Shown in pieces: positions 21,862 through 29,656 of a DNA stretch of 30,841 nucleotides; positions within the stretch are counted from its first letter, which is position 1, and the number at the start of each line of letters is the position of its first letter. The notes beneath the pieces are model-generated. The model had not been told where the DNA came from, did no database searches, and worked only from the letters and a program-made list of their open reading frames with translations. This DNA comes from an uncultured Prevotella sp. (GTDB lineage Bacteria > Bacteroidota > Bacteroidia > Bacteroidales > Bacteroidaceae). The stretch covers positions 1 to 30,841 of the forward strand of contig USJX01000031.1 in the NCBI GenBank assembly GCA_900555035.1, in the 5' to 3' direction. The position numbers were made by a program, and so were the translations under genes.

Positions 21862-23670
21862 ATGATGGATGAAGAGTTAACAGGATACAAACAAAGCAGG
21901 ATGGCGAAACTGGTTGCCTGGCAGAAGAAACACATCTCTGACAAGCAGATGACCCTGATTCTCGCCTTCCTCATCGGTCTGCTCGCTTCGGTGGCAGGCT
22001 TCTTCTTGCATGCCATCGTACACGAGATACAGTTTCTGCTCACCTCCGGATTCCAGCAGGGCACGTATAATCTGCTCTTCCTGCTGTTCCCTATCGTGGG
22101 CATCTACCTCACGTCGCTGTTCATCAAGTATGTGGTGCGCGACAATATCTCGCATGGTATCACAAGAGTACTTTATGCCATCTCCACCAAAAACTCCCGA
22201 CTCAAGGGGCACAACTGCTGGTCGTCGGTGGTGGCATCAGGCATCACCATCGGTTTCGGTGGTTCCGTGGGAGCCGAGGCACCTATTGTGCTCACCGGTT
22301 CTGCCATCGGTTCCAACCTGGGACAGATTTTCCGCATGGATAAGAAGACCATGATGCTGCTGGTGGGATGTGGAGCCAGTGCCGCCATTGCAGGCGTGTT
22401 CAAGGCGCCGATAGCCGGACTGGTGTTCACCCTCGAGGTGCTGATGGTAGATTTGAGCATGGCATCGCTCTTGCCAATCTTGATTTCGTGCGTCACAGCC
22501 ACCTGTTTCACCTATATATTCAGTGGCGACAGTTCGCTGTTCGATTTCACCCTTTCCAACCCATGGGAGCTGGACCGCACCCCGGCGTGCATTCTGCTGG
22601 GTGTGTTCTGCGGACTGGTGAGCCTGTATTTCATGCGCACTATGTCAGCCTGCGAGGGATTCTTCGGCAAGTTGAGCCAGTATCCATACGCCAAGCTGCT
22701 GTTTGGTGGACTCATTCTCAGCACGCTCATCTTCTTCTTCCCTTCGCTTTATGGCGAGGGCTATTCTGCCGTCAATATCCTGCTCAAAGGCAGCAACGAG
22801 GCAGAGTGGGGGCAGGTGATGAACCGTTCGCTGTTTTCGGGTCAGAACAATCTGCTCATCTTCTACATAGCGTTTGTCACCTTTACCAAGGTATTCGCCA
22901 CTTCGGCAACCAATGGTAGTGGCGGTTGCGGTGGAACCTTTGCGCCTTCGCTGTTTATCGGCGGTTTTGCAGGCTTCCTTTTTGCCCGCCTGTGGAACAT
23001 CTATCAGGTAGGCGTGCATGTGCCGGAGCAGAATTTTGCGCTCATGGGCATGGCGGGCTTGATTACGGGCGTGATGCATGCGCCGCTAACGGGCATCTTC
23101 CTCATCGCCGAACTCACGGGCGGCTATCAGCTCTTCATGCCGCTGATGATCGTGTGCATCTCTTCGCTGCTCACCATCAGCATCTTCGAGAGTCACAGCA
23201 TCTACGCCCTGCGATTGGCAAGGGAGGGCAAGTTGCTCACCCACCATGTTGACCGTTCGGCACTTACGCTGATGAGCATGCAGAGCATGGTTGAGAAGGA
23301 TTACCATCCAATCAGTCCTGATCTGCCGATGAGCAAGCTGGTGAGCGAGATTTCAAGAAGTAACAACAACTTTATTCCGGTGCTGGATGATGCCGGAGTG
23401 CTGAAGGGCGTGATAGATATCACCCGTCTGCGCCACATCATCTTCCGCACGGAACTGTATAATCACTTCAATGTGAGCCAGCTGATGATTCAGCCGTCGG
23501 CAACCCTGGGCGAGAACGAGCGCATGGACGAAGTGATGGATAAGTTCGATAAAACCGATGCCGCGCAGCTGCCAGTGGTAGATGTCAACGGCGTGCTGAA
23601 GGGCTATATCAGCCGCACCAAGATTTACGAGGTATATCGCAAGATAGTGGCGGATATGTCGGCAGAATAA
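21862..23670 (+). CDS. ClC-family chloride channel or H+/Cl- antiporter with CBS domains
   Basis: The 602-residue protein has about ten or more hydrophobic segments (35-430) followed by a cytoplasmic pair of CBS domains (about 465-595). Visible ClC pore motifs are GFGGSVGAEAPIVLTGSAIG, where the Glu of GAEAP corresponds to the gating glutamate (GREGP in E. coli), and GSGGCGGTFAPSLFIGG (the GxFxP motif). A Glu in LVFTLEVLM may be the proton-side glutamate. Both glutamates would favour an exchanger over a channel; this is inference. CBS domains usually sense adenine nucleotides. It lies 12 nt after prfC and 12 nt before fmt. Confidence 0.92.
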   Translation: MMDEELTGYKQSRMAKLVAWQKKHISDKQMTLILAFLIGLLASVAGFFLHAIVHEIQFLLTSGFQQGTYNLLFLLFPIVGIYLTSLFIKYVVRDNISHGITRVLYAISTKNSRLKGHNCWSSVVASGITIGFGGSVGAEAPIVLTGSAIGSNLGQIFRMDKKTMMLLVGCGASAAIAGVFKAPIAGLVFTLEVLMVDLSMASLLPILISCVTATCFTYIFSGDSSLFDFTLSNPWELDRTPACILLGVFCGLVSLYFMRTMSACEGFFGKLSQYPYAKLLFGGLILSTLIFFFPSLYGEGYSAVNILLKGSNEAEWGQVMNRSLFSGQNNLLIFYIAFVTFTKVFATSATNGSGGCGGTFAPSLFIGGFAGFLFARLWNIYQVGVHVPEQNFALMGMAGLITGVMHAPLTGIFLIAELTGGYQLFMPLMIVCISSLLTISIFESHSIYALRLAREGKLLTHHVDRSALTLMSMQSMVEKDYHPISPDLPMSKLVSEISRSNNNFIPVLDDAGVLKGVIDITRLRHIIFRTELYNHFNVSQLMIQPSATLGENERMDEVMDKFDKTDAAQLPVVDVNGVLKGYISRTKIYEVYRKIVADMSAE

Positions 23671-23682
23671 AATTTTGAAAAA

Positions 23683-24768
23683 ATGGAGAAGAAAGATTTA
23701 AGAATCATATTCATGGGAACCCCGGAGTTTGCGGTGGAATCCCTCAAGCGCCTGGTAGAGGGCGGATATAACGTGGTGGCTGTGGTTACCCAGCCAGATA
23801 AGCCTGTGGGCAGACATCAGGACACGCTGCAGCCATCTCAGGTAAAGCAGTATGCGCTTTCGCAGGGTCTGCCAGTGTTGCAGCCGGTGAAGATGAAAGA
23901 CCCAGAGTTTGTGGAGCAGTTGCGCAGCTATCAGGCCGATTTGCAGGTAGTAGTAGCCTTCCGCATGCTGCCTGAGGTGGTATGGGCGATGCCTAAGTAT
24001 GGCACCTTCAATGTGCATGCCGCCCTGTTGCCACAGTATCGTGGCGCAGCCCCAATCAACTGGGCTGTGATCAATGGCGAGAAGGAGACGGGTGTCACCA
24101 CCTTCTTCTTAGACCACGACATCGATACCGGTCGCATCATCATGCAGAAGCAATTCCCTATTCCGGAAGAAGCCAATGTGGAGTATGTATATGATGGCCT
24201 GATGCATCTGGGTGCCGAACTGGCACTGGAAACCATCGATGCCCTGATGGCAGCCGATGGCAACATTGCATCCATTGCCCAGGAAGAACTGATGGGCGAG
24301 GGCGTGGAGTTGAAATCAGCTCCAAAGATTTTCAAGGACACCTGTCGCATCGATTTCCACAAGCCAGCCAAGCAGGTTCACGATTTCGTGCGTGGTCTTT
24401 CACCATATCCTGGTGCCTGGACGGAGATCAAGAAGAAGGAACCTGTCGTTATCATAGATGATGCCGACGGCGAGATTCCAGAGCCAAGTGCCCATCCTTC
24501 GAAGAAGAAGAGTGCCGAGAAGGTTCAGGTGTTGAAGATTTTCAAGACCCAGCAGTCGGAGAATCATCGTGGCGCAGCGCCAGTAGGTTCTTTGAGAATC
24601 TTCGAGAAGAAGCTGCAGGTAGCGTGTCTTGATAAATGGCTCAACATCCAGGAACTCCAGCTTTCGGGCAAGAAGCGCATGGATGCCGCCGCCTTCCTTA
24701 ATGGCATGAAGGACATCGCCTATTACGAGTGCCAGAAGGCGGATGAAGACGACACCGACAAGTGGTAA
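23683..24768 (+). CDS. fmt: Methionyl-tRNA formyltransferase
   Basis: It formylates Met-tRNA(fMet) for translation initiation with 10-formyl-tetrahydrofolate. The 361-residue protein shows IIFMGTPEFAV (9-19), VVTQPDKPVGR, FNVHAALLPQYRGAAPINWA (catalytic Asn and His), TGVTTFFLDHDIDTGRI (catalytic Asp) and the C-terminal tRNA-binding domain (FVRGLSPYPGAWTEI). The protein is about 40 residues longer than E. coli Fmt. The excess is a charged insertion near residues 250-285 (DADGEIPEPSAHPSKKK in part) within the C-terminal domain. It probably belongs to the same transcript as prfC and the ClC gene. Confidence 0.96.
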   Translation: MEKKDLRIIFMGTPEFAVESLKRLVEGGYNVVAVVTQPDKPVGRHQDTLQPSQVKQYALSQGLPVLQPVKMKDPEFVEQLRSYQADLQVVVAFRMLPEVVWAMPKYGTFNVHAALLPQYRGAAPINWAVINGEKETGVTTFFLDHDIDTGRIIMQKQFPIPEEANVEYVYDGLMHLGAELALETIDALMAADGNIASIAQEELMGEGVELKSAPKIFKDTCRIDFHKPAKQVHDFVRGLSPYPGAWTEIKKKEPVVIIDDADGEIPEPSAHPSKKKSAEKVQVLKIFKTQQSENHRGAAPVGSLRIFEKKLQVACLDKWLNIQELQLSGKKRMDAAAFLNGMKDIAYYECQKADEDDTDKW

Positions 24769-24807
24769 GTTGTAATCCCCTTGTTGATAACCAGCAAGAG
24801 TAATCAT

Positions 24808-24839
24808 AAAGTTCAAAGTTCCAAGTTCAAAGTTCAAAG
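24808..24839. repeat. AAAGTTC heptad repeat before tsaC
   Basis: Four 7-nt units of AAAGTTC type follow TAATCAT and end 7 nt before the tsaC ATG. It resembles the repeats before trpC, trpB and the DUF4924 gene. Confidence 0.75.
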
Positions 24840-24846
24840 AAAAAAA

Positions 24847-25419
24847 ATGACTAGAGAAGAAGATATTAAGAATGCAGTGGAATGCATGCGAAAGGGTGGA
24901 GTGATTCTCTATCCTACAGATACCGTTTGGGGCATCGGCTGTGATGCCACCAATCCGGAGGCTGTGAAGAAGGTGTACGAGATTAAGAAGCGTGATGATT
25001 CCAAGGCGCTGATTTGTCTCATTGATTCAGCCGACCGCATGGCGCGTTATTTCCGCAACGTGCCTCAGGTGGCGTGGGATTTCATTGATGCAGCGATGCC
25101 GGTGAAGCCTACCACCATCATCTTGGATGATGCCAATGGTGTGGCTCATAACCTGGTAGCCGAGGATGGCAGCCTGGCGATGCGAGTAACTTACGAGGAG
25201 TTCAGCAAGCAGCTCTGCTACCGTTTCCAGAAGCCTATCGTGAGCACGAGTGCCAATGTAAGTGGCGAGCCGGCAGCCCAGAACTACCGTGACATTTCCG
25301 AAGAGATTCTGAATGCTGTGGATTACGTATGCTGGACTCGTCGCCAGGAGCACAAGCCTCACCAGCCATCCAGCATCGTAAAGATTGCGAAGAATGGTGA
25401 AGTAAAAGTAATTAGATAA
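24847..25419 (+). CDS. tsaC: L-threonylcarbamoyladenylate synthase (TsaC/Sua5/YrdC family)
   Basis: It makes threonylcarbamoyl-AMP from threonine, bicarbonate and ATP for the t6A modification at position 37 of tRNAs. The 190-residue protein is a single YrdC domain. It shows GGVILYPTDTVWGIGCDA, KKRDDSKALICL (KR..K motif), PTTIIL, SLAMRVT and PIVSTSANVSGEPA. No C-terminal Sua5 domain is present. The start at 24847 is preferred because the upstream in-frame extension only translates the heptad repeat. The gene closes the prfC-ClC-fmt block and is followed by a strong terminator. Confidence 0.93.
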   Translation: MTREEDIKNAVECMRKGGVILYPTDTVWGIGCDATNPEAVKKVYEIKKRDDSKALICLIDSADRMARYFRNVPQVAWDFIDAAMPVKPTTIILDDANGVAHNLVAEDGSLAMRVTYEEFSKQLCYRFQKPIVSTSANVSGEPAAQNYRDISEEILNAVDYVCWTRRQEHKPHQPSSIVKIAKNGEVKVIR

Positions 25420-25421
25420 AG

Positions 25422-25436
25422 TTCCGCCTGGCGGAA
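25422..25436. repeat. Short palindrome TTCCGCCTGGCGGAA
   Basis: A 6-bp stem (TTCCGC/GCGGAA) lies just after the tsaC stop. A related CGCCTAGCGG follows at 25443-25452. Both share the CCGCC(A/T)AGGC sequence of the tandem repeats at 25525 and 12082. Confidence 0.6.
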
Positions 25437-25470
25437 TGCAATCGCCTAGCGGGGTTCGTTTTCTATATAT

Positions 25471-25524
25471 AAAAAAGAGGTGCATCGCAAGAAGTCTTTC
25501 TCTTGCAATGCACCTCATTTTTTT
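25471..25524. terminator. Strong terminator after tsaC
   Basis: GAGGTGCAT-C-GCAAGA pairs with TCTTGC-A-ATGCACCTC over 15 bp with one mismatch. It is flanked by AAAAAA and TTTTTTT, so it could act in both directions between tsaC and the convergent amidase gene. Confidence 0.92.
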
Positions 25525-25580
25525 CTTCCGCCAGGCATCCTGTCTTCCGCCAGGCATCCTGTCTTCCGTTAGGCGTCCCG
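25525..25580. repeat. 19-nt tandem repeats in the second REP-like cluster
   Basis: CTTCCGCCAGGCATCCTGT occurs at 25525-25543 and 25544-25562, with a divergent third copy (CTTCCGTTAGGCGTCCCG) from 25563. The third copy runs into a palindrome, as in the trpC-trpF cluster. Confidence 0.85.
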
Positions 25581-25648
25581 CCGGATTTGCAATCCGACGT
25601 TAAAAAATGTCCTAACCTTTTCATGCTCAGCGGATTTGCAATCCGCTG
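25571..25648. repeat. REP-like palindromes upstream of tsaC terminator region, cluster 2
   Basis: Two hairpins: CGGATTTGCAATCCG (25582-25596) and CAGCGGATT/AATCCGCTG (25628-25648, 9-bp stem, loop TGC). The segment 25571-25609 matches 12155-12195 closely: AGGCGTCCCG, the palindrome, CGT, then AAAAAATGT. It is the same element as between trpC and trpF. The second hairpin lies 33 nt past the amidase stop. Confidence 0.85.
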
Positions 25649-25681
25649 CAATCAAGAATGCAACTACAGCTAGAATCTCTT

Positions 25682-26116
25682 CTACAGATGGAAATCAATT
25701 TCCTTGAGCCATGCCTTGGTATCAAAGCAAGGACACTCCTTCTTGACACCAGGCAAATCGCGGTGGCCCAGGATGGTGGCATCCGGATAATCCTGAGCCA
25801 GAGAATACAGCAGCTCCTCCAGCGTAATCTTCTGCGCCTCGGTGCGCGTATCCGCAGGATGACCATTCTTGTCCAAACCACCCTCGTAACAAATGCCAAT
25901 GCTATGCTGGTTGTAGTGACGGGCATGAGCACCCACCTTGTCCTCATGACGGCCAGGATACAGAGTGCCGTCCTTGGTGATGTAGTAGTGGTAACCAATC
26001 TCTGAAAAGCCACGAGCCTTGTGGCATGCCTCCAGGTCCTCAATGCTGAAGTTCTGGTTCACACGGGTAGCGCTGCAGTGCACTACAATCAAATTGATAG
26101 TTCTCTTACATTTCAT
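25682..26116 (-). CDS. N-acetylmuramoyl-L-alanine amidase, T7-lysozyme-like
   Basis: The 144-residue Amidase_2/PGRP-fold enzyme cleaves the lactyl-peptide bond in peptidoglycan. It shows VVHCSATR (zinc His13), GFSEIGYHYYITKDG (active-site Tyr), VGAHARHYN, SIGICYEGG and GHRDLPGVKKECPCFD (zinc His118 and a CPC cysteine). This is close to phage T7 lysozyme in length and motifs. There is no signal peptide, so export would need a holin or lysis, or the protein acts inside as T7 lysozyme does on RNA polymerase. It is the last gene of the VirE-HU-smalltalk module. Confidence 0.92.
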   Translation of the reverse strand: MKCKRTINLIVVHCSATRVNQNFSIEDLEACHKARGFSEIGYHYYITKDGTLYPGRHEDKVGAHARHYNQHSIGICYEGGLDKNGHPADTRTEAQKITLEELLYSLAQDYPDATILGHRDLPGVKKECPCFDTKAWLKEIDFHL

Positions 26117-26202
26117 TTTCTTCTTCTTTTTTTAATGGTTCAACTTAGTGTTCTTACTCTCAAGCCTTTCGCTCAAGGCCTTTCTCACGCCATCTCACAT
26201 CC

Positions 26203-26301
26203 TTACATGCCCTTGCAACTCTGTACACAGAAGGCACTGATAATGGCGGTCAATACCGTGATGGTGAAATTAATCACTTTCTTGATAGTCTCTCTCTTCA
26301 T
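26203..26301 (-). CDS. Smalltalk protein (32 aa)
   Basis: This very short ORF, starting MKRETIKKVINFTITVLTAI, has a basic N-terminus and one hydrophobic helix ending in ...CVQSCKGM. This pattern matches the Bacteroidales 'smalltalk' mini-proteins found between an HU-like gene and an amidase. A membrane or lipoprotein location is likely, but the function is unknown. The start ATG follows an A-rich stretch. It lies between the HU-like gene and the amidase on the same strand. Confidence 0.82.
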   Translation of the reverse strand: MKRETIKKVINFTITVLTAIISAFCVQSCKGM

Positions 26302-26358
26302 TTGTTTTCGCTTTTAATCGTTAATAATCCTAATTCTAATCCTAATCCTTTTCCGTGG

Positions 26359-26943
26359 TTACAAATTCACATGTCCGTTATCGCCGGTTGTTCCGCTGCC
26401 ATCCGTTCCGCCGCCAGTGGTGGTTGAATCGCCCTTGTTAGAACCTCCTGATGTAGAGTCGCCCGATGAATCGCCACCCGATGGAGTATTGCCTCCGCCG
26501 TCAGTTCCTCCGCCATCGAATTCTCCGCCATCAACAATAATCACCCCCTTATCCACTCTCTTGATGGTAGCGTCGAGGTTCAAATTGGCAGAAATCAGAT
26601 TACCCGTGGCGCGGGCTCTCGACTTCACGCCGGCAATGTTCTTGGCAGCCGACCAGTCGGCTATGCTCTTGGCACCCTTCTTGTTCTTGATGCCCAAACT
26701 GAAAATAGCCAAGTCGGTGATCTTCACCGCAATGCCCTGCAAATTCAACTCTCTGATGCAGTTCACAGCATCGGTAAGCATACCCTTGATAGCGCCTTTT
26801 GAGAAGGGTGTGTTGTGTGACGACATGTGCTCTGCCAACTTGTCGAGATCATAAGTCTCGTTAACCACTGGATATGCGTAGTACAAGCCATACGCATTCG
26901 GCATCTTCTTGTTCTTGTTCTGTTTCAATACTACCTGAATCAT
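26359..26943 (-). CDS. HU-like DNA-binding protein with Gly/Ser-rich tail
   Basis: The 194-residue protein has an N-terminal HU-type domain (about 1-130). It contains KGMLTDAVNCIRELNLQG, VKITDLAIFSLGI and a basic segment, KSRARATGN, which resembles the HU beta-arm region. This is the Bacteroidales HU-related family that often accompanies VirE-type genes. The C-terminal 50 or so residues are Gly/Ser/Thr/Asp-only low complexity (GGDSSGDSTSGG in part), which may be disordered. It has its own candidate promoter with two TTCGCGAA palindromes upstream, so it might be autoregulated; this is inference. Confidence 0.85.
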   Translation of the reverse strand: MIQVVLKQNKNKKMPNAYGLYYAYPVVNETYDLDKLAEHMSSHNTPFSKGAIKGMLTDAVNCIRELNLQGIAVKITDLAIFSLGIKNKKGAKSIADWSAAKNIAGVKSRARATGNLISANLNLDATIKRVDKGVIIVDGGEFDGGGTDGGGNTPSGGDSSGDSTSGGSNKGDSTTTGGGTDGSGTTGDNGHVNL

Positions 26944-27026
26944 ACTTTTCCCTTTCGCGTTAAAATTGTTAGTTAATTTAGTTTTAGTAACTCTCCAGTT
27001 GATGCATCTCCTTCTGAATTACGATG

Positions 27027-27034
27027 CAAAGATA
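27027..27034 (-). promoter_or_regulatory. -7 box of the HU-like gene
   Basis: Minus-strand TATCTTTG matches TAnnTTTG, about 84 nt before the HU-like gene start. No -33 TTTG is at the right spacing. Confidence 0.5.
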
Positions 27035-27061
27035 CGGCTTTTTTTCGACTCACTCTGAAGA

Positions 27062-27079
27062 TTCGCGAAGATTCGCGAA
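27062..27079. promoter_or_regulatory. Two TTCGCGAA palindromes 10 nt apart, possible operator
   Basis: TTCGCGAA occurs at 27062-27069 and 27072-27079, one helical turn apart, inside AGATTCGCGA direct repeats. The pair lies 27-45 nt upstream of the -7 box of the HU-like gene and just downstream of the DUF4248 gene stop. Confidence 0.5.
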
Positions 27080-27129
27080 GATAAGCAAAAAAAAAAATCG
27101 AAAAAAACAAAAAAAAGTTTGGGAAACCC

Positions 27130-27336
27130 TTACGGATCCCCCAAATATTCAAAAATAAGCTCCTTTTGCTTCGGAGTAAATCCCCAGCTTCTACTCTTGT
27201 AACCATCTGCCTGAAGCTGTTCCATGAGTCCCTTGCATTGCTTGATCCAAACCATCAAGCGCTTTTCAGCACTCTCAGGTTTGGCATCAGGGAAGTAGAG
27301 ATGAGCGATGGCTCTCTTGCTATATTGATTTGGCAT
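27130..27336 (-). CDS. DUF4248 family protein
   Basis: The 68-residue protein begins MPNQYSKRAIAHLYFPDAKP and ends FTPKQKELIFEYLGDP. Both ends are typical of DUF4248, a small Bacteroidales family with an HTH-like appearance that sits between VirE-type and HU-like genes. The central W(I)KQCKGLMEQL helix is also family-like. Its function is not known. It follows the VirE gene end by about 85 nt holding a 21-nt repeat. Confidence 0.85.
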   Translation of the reverse strand: MPNQYSKRAIAHLYFPDAKPESAEKRLMVWIKQCKGLMEQLQADGYKSRSWGFTPKQKELIFEYLGDP

Positions 27337-27365
27337 ACTCTCAAACTTGTTTCGGGTTCAGAAAT

Positions 27366-27420
27366 GACTAAGATAGAAATCTCAGTGACTTAGATAGAAA
27401 TCTCAGTGACTTAGATAGAA
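27366..27420. repeat. 21-nt tandem repeats between VirE and DUF4248 genes
   Basis: GACTTAGATAGAAATCTCAG-type units start at 27366, 27387 and 27408 (the third partial). AGAAATCTC within the unit is partly self-complementary. Confidence 0.8.
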
Positions 27421-27675
27421 TCACGGGTTAGGGTAGTTCGGATTGTAGTTCGAATACTGCGCCACTTCCGCACCGCTCTTTTCCACCACGAGCCAAAAAT
27501 TTCCCGTACGTCCGTGTTCACTCTTGAAACCAAGTCTCGCCATGATGCTGCCGATGCTCTGGTTCGACATGTTCTGGCGCAAGGCAGGGTTGGTGCAGAT
27601 CTTTTCCATAATCTCTGCTGTGGTAACCGACTTGATAAACCTGGGCTCTGTAGATTCATCCGGGATACGAAAAAA
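27421..27675 (-). pseudogene. Out-of-frame C-terminal part of the VirE-type gene
   Basis: In another frame the sequence continues FRIPDESTEPRFIKSVTTAE and LRQNMSNQSIGSIMARLGFK, ending at 27421. This is what the C-terminus of VirE-type proteins looks like (a winged-helix-like ARLGF...NFWLVVEK segment). The upstream ORF leaves this frame at a run of seven T (mRNA sense; 27670-27676 on the + strand). With six T the protein would be one chain of about 744 residues. The ATG at 27804 in this frame is not a likely real start. Confidence 0.75.
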
Positions 27676-29656
27676 ACGCAATATCTGGCTCCTCTGCAAA
27701 GTTGGAAACCATGAAGAGGCGATTGTGCTTACGCATTTTCTCCACATCCTCGAAAGTCTGCCAATATACCCAGCCATCCTCTCGGGTCTTGCCCTTCGAT
27801 ACACTCTGACCCAAAGCCACAGCCTGAGAGTAGAGACCCTCGTAGTTGATAGGCTTCTCTCTAGGGCTCACAATCTTGGTAACAATCCATGGCGAGAAAC
27901 GGCGGTTCTCCACATCGGTGATGATGTGCTGCTGATTGCTCGTATCGCAGAGCGAAGCCCGATGCTCCAGCTCTGAGCGATACTTGTCATAAGGACGACG
28001 GAAGGAGAAAACCTCCTTGGTCATGTTGCTCTTGAAGGCACTCAGGTTTCTGCCGAATATCGCCTCAAACTCATCCAGGTTCACACTAGCCTTGGTAGCC
28101 TGAGCCTCCATGGCATCCTTGTCCAGATAGTTGCTGGTACTGTCGTTCAGATAGTAAGCCTTGAGGCATGGAGGGAGTAGGGCACCCAGAATGGTGGTCT
28201 TGTAGATGCCGCCCTTGCCCACCAGAATCAGCATCGACTGGTTCACGAAGTGAGGATTGAGCCATGCCACCACCATCGACACAAACCACTTTCGGAAATA
28301 TTCCACAAACTCCTCCTGGGTGTGGCAATACTCGGGGCGGTCTTCCACCGTGATTCGCATGGCAAACTCCCTGATGTAATCCGTCTTACTGTCCCACTTC
28401 GGCAGACTGCGCAGATAGTGGTCCAGCGGATTGAAAGGCTGGCTGTAGTCGCTGGTCACGATATCCCCCAGTTTCTGCACACTGGTATGGATGCCCTTCA
28501 GGTCCATCTCCATCCAGATGGAGTGCAGGATATCGTCGCTCACATCGGTATATTTCAGATACTTGGCATCCTTCACCATGCGGCTCACCACCTGATACTT
28601 GCCGGTAACCACGTTGTGAACGAACTCGTAGTTCTGGTCGAGCCACTGTCTGATGAGCTTCAGCGTAGCCTGAGCCGGATAGTCCTCGCCCTTGGAGTAG
28701 AAGTGCCATTTGCCGGCAAGTTCGCCATGGTTCTTGTACACACTTCTCACCACGCTTGCCGTCTCGGCATACTGCTGCGAGAATTCTGAGGTGGCATACT
28801 GCAGTGCCTTCTCCTCCTCGATGCCGTATTTCAGGCAGCAGTAGGCAAAGCTGGTAACATACTCGTTGTGCTGATGCTCCTCGAATCTTCTGCCCCAGCT
28901 TTCAATCATCACCTTGATGTGGGGAGCTGCTTCCTCGATGGTTGGGGTGTAGCCGCCCTTCTTCTTGCGGGTCTTGCTGCTCTTAGGTCTGCCGCCCTTG
29001 TTTTTCTTCTTCTCGTTCTTGATGCGTTCCTGGGTAACCTTCAGCTCGCTGGGGGTGAGCTTCAGGGGGATTGCCTCCCAGTTGAAGTAGGCATCAGGGG
29101 CGTGGGCAAGGCCGCAGAGTCTGCCGATGTCGGTGGCCTGCTGGTCGGCCTCCCAGTTGAGCAGGGTGTTGTAGAAGCTGATGGCCTTCTTGATGATGGC
29201 ATTGAAGAGATCCACGATGGTGAGGTCGCAGTTCTCGGCTCTGTCGTATCCCACGATGATGCGGATACCCTGTCCGCTGATGGTGTGATACACGGCTAGG
29301 GCATAGGCCGACTGGCATGCCGCCTTGAATATGCCGTCGAGCTGCTCTGCCGGAACATCATGGATGTCGTAGTCCAAGGCCAGCATCTTGGTCTCAGCCT
29401 TCACGTTCTCCAGGCTTCTGCCTCTGCCGTCATACTGCAGTGAGGCTGAGATGGCAGGACCGAGGGGCTTTAGCTCATCTGCATAGCTCTTGCTGATGTC
29501 CATTCTTTTGCGATAGGCCATGGTTAGTGAACTTACCATGGAGTCCTTTGTGATAAGGCGCTCCAAGTCTTCTCTACTTGCGAGAGGCATGCTCTCGGTG
29601 CTCTTGAGTGATGCGAATAGTGACGGCATCACGGCGTCGTTCTGCGATTGTTTCAT
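27656..29656 (-). CDS. VirE-type primase/helicase (BT4734-like N-domain plus P-loop ATPase), frameshifted near its end
   Basis: As read, the protein has 666 residues. The N-terminal domain (about 40-200) contains LALDYDIHD with Asp95 and Asp97, followed by SGQGIRIIVGYD. This fits the DxD and small-residue motifs of archaeo-eukaryotic-type primases and the BT4734-like VirE_N family. A basic linker (about 215-235) includes an AT-hook-like KGGRPKSSK. The C-terminal half is the VirE/DUF5906-type P-loop ATPase, with LVGKGGIYKTT near 480 (Tyr where Walker A usually has Gly), VNLDEFEAI near 525 and a basic FRRPYDKYR near 555. It probably primes and unwinds DNA of a mobile element or satellite; this is inference. 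The last four residues are out of frame with the family C-terminus. Confidence 0.85.
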   Translation of the reverse strand: MKQSQNDAVMPSLFASLKSTESMPLASREDLERLITKDSMVSSLTMAYRKRMDISKSYADELKPLGPAISASLQYDGRGRSLENVKAETKMLALDYDIHDVPAEQLDGIFKAACQSAYALAVYHTISGQGIRIIVGYDRAENCDLTIVDLFNAIIKKAISFYNTLLNWEADQQATDIGRLCGLAHAPDAYFNWEAIPLKLTPSELKVTQERIKNEKKKNKGGRPKSSKTRKKKGGYTPTIEEAAPHIKVMIESWGRRFEEHQHNEYVTSFAYCCLKYGIEEEKALQYATSEFSQQYAETASVVRSVYKNHGELAGKWHFYSKGEDYPAQATLKLIRQWLDQNYEFVHNVVTGKYQVVSRMVKDAKYLKYTDVSDDILHSIWMEMDLKGIHTSVQKLGDIVTSDYSQPFNPLDHYLRSLPKWDSKTDYIREFAMRITVEDRPEYCHTQEEFVEYFRKWFVSMVVAWLNPHFVNQSMLILVGKGGIYKTTILGALLPPCLKAYYLNDSTSNYLDKDAMEAQATKASVNLDEFEAIFGRNLSAFKSNMTKEVFSFRRPYDKYRSELEHRASLCDTSNQQHIITDVENRRFSPWIVTKIVSPREKPINYEGLYSQAVALGQSVSKGKTREDGWVYWQTFEDVEKMRKHNRLFMVSNFAEEPDIAFFSYPG

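Noticed and set aside
26973..27206. 77-codon minus-strand ORF overlapping the DUF4248 gene end
   Set aside because: It overlaps the well-supported DUF4248 gene and the promoter region of the HU-like gene, and its sequence is Phe-rich translation of A/T runs.
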